Origin: VXYL01 sp965243095
GTDB taxonomy: Bacteria; Pseudomonadota; Gammaproteobacteria; Pseudomonadales; Azotimanducaceae
Direction of reading: 5' to 3'
Assembly (NCBI GenBank): GCA_965243095.1
Contig: OZ251530.1
Coordinates: 2,790,001-2,854,000 of the forward strand
Length of the DNA stretch: 64,000 bases
Below are positions 60,885 through 64,000 of the stretch, in pieces. The notes beneath the pieces were generated by a model. The model was not told the origin of the DNA and ran no database searches. It was given only the letters and a program-made list of their open reading frames with translations. Positions within the stretch are counted from its first letter, which is position 1. Each line of letters begins with the position of its first letter. A program made the translations under genes and the position numbers.

Positions 60885-62611
60885 GGCGCAGCCTGCTCGG
60901 CTGGGCGCCGCTGGCGCTCGCAGCTTGTTCCGGGGGCTTGGACGAAGGGCCGTCGGAGCCCGCCACCGGTTTGCAAGCGCCGTGGTTCGAGGAGCAGGCG
61001 GCGGCGCGCGGGTTGGGCTTCCGCCACGCTTCTGGCGCCGCCGGCCGCTACCTGCTGCCGGAGATCATGGGCGGCGGCGTGGCGCTTGCGGACGTGGATG
61101 GCGACGGACATTTGGATGCGTTCTTCGTCCAGTCCGGCTTCTCGCTCGCGGATGACGGGGAGGGAGGGCGCAAGCCGCCATCCAGCCACGGCCTGTACCT
61201 GAACCGCGGGGACGGCACCTTCGCGCCGGCGCCAAGCCCGGGCGGGACGGAAACCGGCTACGGCATGGGCGTGGTGGCCGGCGACTACGACAACGATGGC
61301 GACCTGGACCTCTACGTCACCAACGTCGGCGCGAACGCCTTGCTGCGCAACGACGGGCGCGGCGGCTTCGAGGATGTGGGCGCGGCCGCCGGCGTAGCGG
61401 ACCCGGGCTGGGGCACCGCCGCCGCCTTCGCCGATTTCGATGCCGACGGCGATTTGGACCTGTTCGTCGTCAACTATGTGCAGTGGAGCGTGGGCGTGGA
61501 GCGGGACTGCTACGACTACGGCACGGGCGCGCGCAATTATTGCGACCCGGGCAACTACCAAGCGCCGGCCAAGGATCGCCTATTCCGCAACAATGGCGAC
61601 GGCACGTTCACGGACGTCAGCGAAGCAGCCGGCATCCAAGCCGCGTTCGGCAATGGCTTGGGCGTTGTCGTCGCCGACGTCAACGACGATGCCCGGCCGG
61701 ACGTGTTCGTCGCCAACGACCAGACGGTGAACCAGCTGTGGCTCAATCGCGGCGGCTTGCGCTTCGCGGACGAGGCGCTGCTTTGGGGCTGCGCCATGGA
61801 CGACCACGGCATCGCCAAGGCCGGCATGGGCGTGGCCGCCGAGGACGTGGACGACGACGGCGACATGGACCTCTTGGTGGTGAACATCGAGGGCGAAACG
61901 GATTCGTTCTTCCGCAACGACGGTGGCTATTTCTCGGACGCGACGGCGCGAGTGGGGCTCATGGCCAAGAGCCGCCGCTACACGCGCTTCGGTGTGGCGC
62001 TGGCGGACTTCGACAACGACGGCCGGCTGGACCTGTACGAGGCCAACGGGCGGGTTTCCTACTCCCCCGAAGCGGAGGCCGAGGACGTGTTCGCGGAACC
62101 GAACCTGTTGTTTCGCGGGGTGCGCGAGGGCAGGTTCGAGGTGGTCGAGCCGCCGACCGGCGCCGCGTTGATCCACACCAGCCGCGGCGTCGCCGTCGGC
62201 GATGTGGACGGCGATGGGGGTTTGGACCTGCTGGTGGGCAATCGCGACGCGGCGCCCTATCTGCTGATGAACCAGGCGGCCAAGCGCGGCGGACACTGGA
62301 TCGGCTTCCGCGCCGTGACGCGGGCCGGGCGCGACGCCATCGGCGCGACGGTGTGGGCGACGGTGGGCACCGCTCGCCGCCGCGGCGACGTGCAAACGGC
62401 CGGCAGCTATTTGGCCTCGCGTCCGCCGGTGGTGCGTTTCGGCTTGGGCGCCGCCGCCGTCGTCCGGGATGTGGCCGTGCGTTGGCCGAACGGGGTGTTG
62501 GAACGCTTCGGGGATTTCGATGCGGGTGCGCTGGTGACCTTGCGCGAAGGCGCCGGGTGGCGCGAAGATTCGCATGGCGCGGTGGCAAAGGACGGCGTGG
62601 GCGGTGGGTAG
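60881..62611 (+). CDS. FG-GAP / ASPIC-UnbV (CRTAC1-like) exported protein 1
   Basis: A 576-residue protein with a lipoprotein-like signal (RRSLLGWAPLALAACSGG). At least six FG-GAP (VCBS) repeats form a beta-propeller; calcium-type loops are seen in ALADVDGDGHLDAFFV, AGDYDNDGDLDLYVTN, FADFDADGDLDLFVVN and ALADFDNDGRLDLYEAN. The C-terminal about 120 residues (HWIGFRAVTRAGRDAIGATV to RDVAVRWPNGVLERFGDF) form the ASPIC/UnbV domain. Such proteins are extracellular or surface-bound with unknown substrates. GTG at 60881 overlaps the TPR gene, and the last 38 nt overlap the next gene. Confidence 0.9.
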   Translation: MRRSLLGWAPLALAACSGGLDEGPSEPATGLQAPWFEEQAAARGLGFRHASGAAGRYLLPEIMGGGVALADVDGDGHLDAFFVQSGFSLADDGEGGRKPPSSHGLYLNRGDGTFAPAPSPGGTETGYGMGVVAGDYDNDGDLDLYVTNVGANALLRNDGRGGFEDVGAAAGVADPGWGTAAAFADFDADGDLDLFVVNYVQWSVGVERDCYDYGTGARNYCDPGNYQAPAKDRLFRNNGDGTFTDVSEAAGIQAAFGNGLGVVVADVNDDARPDVFVANDQTVNQLWLNRGGLRFADEALLWGCAMDDHGIAKAGMGVAAEDVDDDGDMDLLVVNIEGETDSFFRNDGGYFSDATARVGLMAKSRRYTRFGVALADFDNDGRLDLYEANGRVSYSPEAEAEDVFAEPNLLFRGVREGRFEVVEPPTGAALIHTSRGVAVGDVDGDGGLDLLVGNRDAAPYLLMNQAAKRGGHWIGFRAVTRAGRDAIGATVWATVGTARRRGDVQTAGSYLASRPPVVRFGLGAAAVVRDVAVRWPNGVLERFGDFDAGALVTLREGAGWREDSHGAVAKDGVGGG

Positions 62612-64000
62612 CCGGTTGGCATCCGCGTTCGTTTTCGGCGCTTCCGTCGCTGCGCCTGTCGCCACCGGCGAGGTGCGTTTCGTGGAGGTGGCCGAGCAAT
62701 CCGGCGTGGTGTTCCGCCACGAGAGCGGTCGGCGCGGGGAGCTGTGGACGCTGGAGATCACCGGCGCCGGCGGTGCCGTGCTGGATTTCGACGGCGACGG
62801 CCGCTTGGATCTTTGGCTGCTGCAAGGCGGCCCCTTGCCTGCGCCCGCCGGGCAACCGCGCCGTGCGCCGTTGCCGAAGGATCGCCTCTACCGCAACGTC
62901 GGCGAAGCCGGCGCGCTGCGTTTCGAGGATGTGACCGAAGCGTCCGGCGCGGCCGCCACCGGCTACGGCATGGGCATCGCCACTGGCGACATCGACAACG
63001 ACGGCGACTTGGACGTCTTCCTGGCCAATTACGGCCCGAACCAGCTCTTCGAGAATCTCGGCGGCGGCCGCTTCCGCGACATCACCGGCCGCGCGGGCGT
63101 GGCCGGCGATGCGTGGTCCATCGCCGCCAGCTTCGCCGACGTGGACGGCGATGGCTTCGCGGATCTGTACGTCGGCAACTACTTGGACTTTCCCGTCTCC
63201 AGCTACACGCCCTGTCGCCGCTGGTCGTCGCGGCTGAGCTACTGCGCCCCCAGCAACTTCCAGCCGCAGCCGGACCGCTTGTACCGCAACCTCGGCGACA
63301 AGCGCTTCCGCGACATCAGCACGTCGGCCGGCGTCGGCGAGGCGCTCGGCGGCGCGATGGGCGTGGTCGCCGACGACTTCAACGGCGACGGGCGCACGGA
63401 CTTCTACGTCGCCAACGACGGCGTGCCCAACCTGCTCTGGCTGAACCGCGGCGGCCGCTTTGAGGAAGCCGGGCTGCTGGCCGGCGTCGCCGTCAACGCC
63501 GACGGCGTGGCGGAAGCGAGCATGGGCGTGGCCGTCGCGGACTACGACCGCGACGGCGATGCGGACTTGTTCGTCACCCACGACGTGAAGGAAAGCAACA
63601 CGCTGTACGTGAACGATGGCGAAGGCTGGTTCGAGGACCGCTCGCGCGTCGCCGGCGTCGCCGCGCCGAGCATGCCGGTCACCGGCTTCGGCGTCGGCTG
63701 GGTGGACGTGGACAACGACGGCGACTTGGACTTGTTCAGCGTCGATGGCGCGGTGGCGGTGGTCGAGAGCCAGCTCGCCGCCGGCGTGGCACCGCCGCTG
63801 CGCCAGTTCAATCAACTGCTGCTCAACGACGGGCGCGGACGCTACGCGAAGGCCGCCGGCGGCCCGGCGTTCGCGTTGCCAGGCGTCAGCCGCGGCGCCG
63901 CGTTCGGCGATCTGGACAACGACGGCGACATCGACGCGCTGGTGACCAACAACGACGGCCCGGCGCGCATCTACCGCAACGACTCGCCGCCGGCGAATTG
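62574..64000 (+). CDS. FG-GAP / CRTAC1-like exported protein 2 (partial, runs off the window)
   Basis: At least 475 codons, open at the window end. Starting at ATG 62574 gives a signal peptide (MARWQRTAWAVGSRLASAF then VFGASVAAPVATG); GTG 62604 is an alternative. FG-GAP repeats follow with VLDFDGDGRLDLWLL, TGDIDNDGDLDVFLANYGPN, ADDFNGDGRTDFYVAND and GWVDVDNDGDLDLFSVDG. The ASPIC/UnbV end expected from the family lies beyond the window. It overlaps the previous paralogue and belongs to the same operon. The two propellers share order of motifs but are well diverged, so the duplication is old. Confidence 0.88.
   Translation, partial: MARWQRTAWAVGSRLASAFVFGASVAAPVATGEVRFVEVAEQSGVVFRHESGRRGELWTLEITGAGGAVLDFDGDGRLDLWLLQGGPLPAPAGQPRRAPLPKDRLYRNVGEAGALRFEDVTEASGAAATGYGMGIATGDIDNDGDLDVFLANYGPNQLFENLGGGRFRDITGRAGVAGDAWSIAASFADVDGDGFADLYVGNYLDFPVSSYTPCRRWSSRLSYCAPSNFQPQPDRLYRNLGDKRFRDISTSAGVGEALGGAMGVVADDFNGDGRTDFYVANDGVPNLLWLNRGGRFEEAGLLAGVAVNADGVAEASMGVAVADYDRDGDADLFVTHDVKESNTLYVNDGEGWFEDRSRVAGVAAPSMPVTGFGVGWVDVDNDGDLDLFSVDGAVAVVESQLAAGVAPPLRQFNQLLLNDGRGRYAKAAGGPAFALPGVSRGAAFGDLDNDGDIDALVTNNDGPARIYRNDSPPAN

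Overview
The window looks like chromosomal DNA of a high-GC gammaproteobacterium, probably an uncultured or environmental one. The best lineage marker is the conserved order TIGR02449-type small coiled-coil gene, zapA, 6S RNA, 5-formyltetrahydrofolate cyclo-ligase, rpiA (47.3-49.6 kb). The species cannot be named from the sequence alone.

Layout. 0.2-1.4 kb: a complete IS5-family insertion sequence with inverted repeats and a TTAG target duplication, sitting just upstream of a DUF433 antitoxin-like gene; its PIN-like partner is broken and joined to a truncated MFS transporter (1.4-2.5 kb). 2.5-6.9 kb: a compact rightward cluster (AhpD-like/glutaredoxin fusion, UbiX-type flavin prenyltransferase, cupin, exported alpha/beta hydrolase, DUF2848) that resembles a small catabolic operon. 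6.9-10.7 kb: amidase, a stand-alone ORC/STAND-like AAA ATPase and a luciferase-like monooxygenase. 10.8-15.4 kb: a complete polyamine-type ABC importer (binding protein, ATPase, two permeases, transcribed leftward), followed by a methyltransferase gene.

16.2-44.8 kb is the unusual part. Three related exported proteins carry an internalin-like leucine-rich repeat domain and the same roughly 480-residue C-terminal repeat region of unknown function. Giant 1 (about 1,860 aa) has a frameshift; giant 2 has 5,419 aa; the third has about 1,000 aa. The two largest also carry Calx-beta-like sandwiches, GLUG beta-helix modules, putative Ig domains and FN3. AAA ATPases of two types flank them, some intact and some reduced to remnants, as if an [AAA <- -> giant protein] cassette had been duplicated. 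A run of 23 C residues lies 65 nt upstream of the chosen start of the 5,419-aa gene and would be inside the reading frame if an upstream GTG were used, which suggests phase variation. A roughly 3-kb near-repeat shared by the first two giant genes offers a substrate for recombination. tRNA-Val and tRNA-Asp lie between the second and third genes.

44.8-59.5 kb is mostly housekeeping: Fpg/Nei glycosylase, MATE exporter, zapA region, 6S RNA, rpiA, a GlcD-type oxidase, an FKBP lipoprotein, an S9 peptidase homologue that has lost its catalytic triad, membrane proteins, a TusA-like protein and an incomplete polyamine-type ABC operon. Three copies of a 130-155 bp intergenic repeat with an invariant hairpin are scattered here. 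59.5-64 kb: a TPR lipoprotein followed by two overlapping FG-GAP (CRTAC1-like) exported proteins, the last running off the window.
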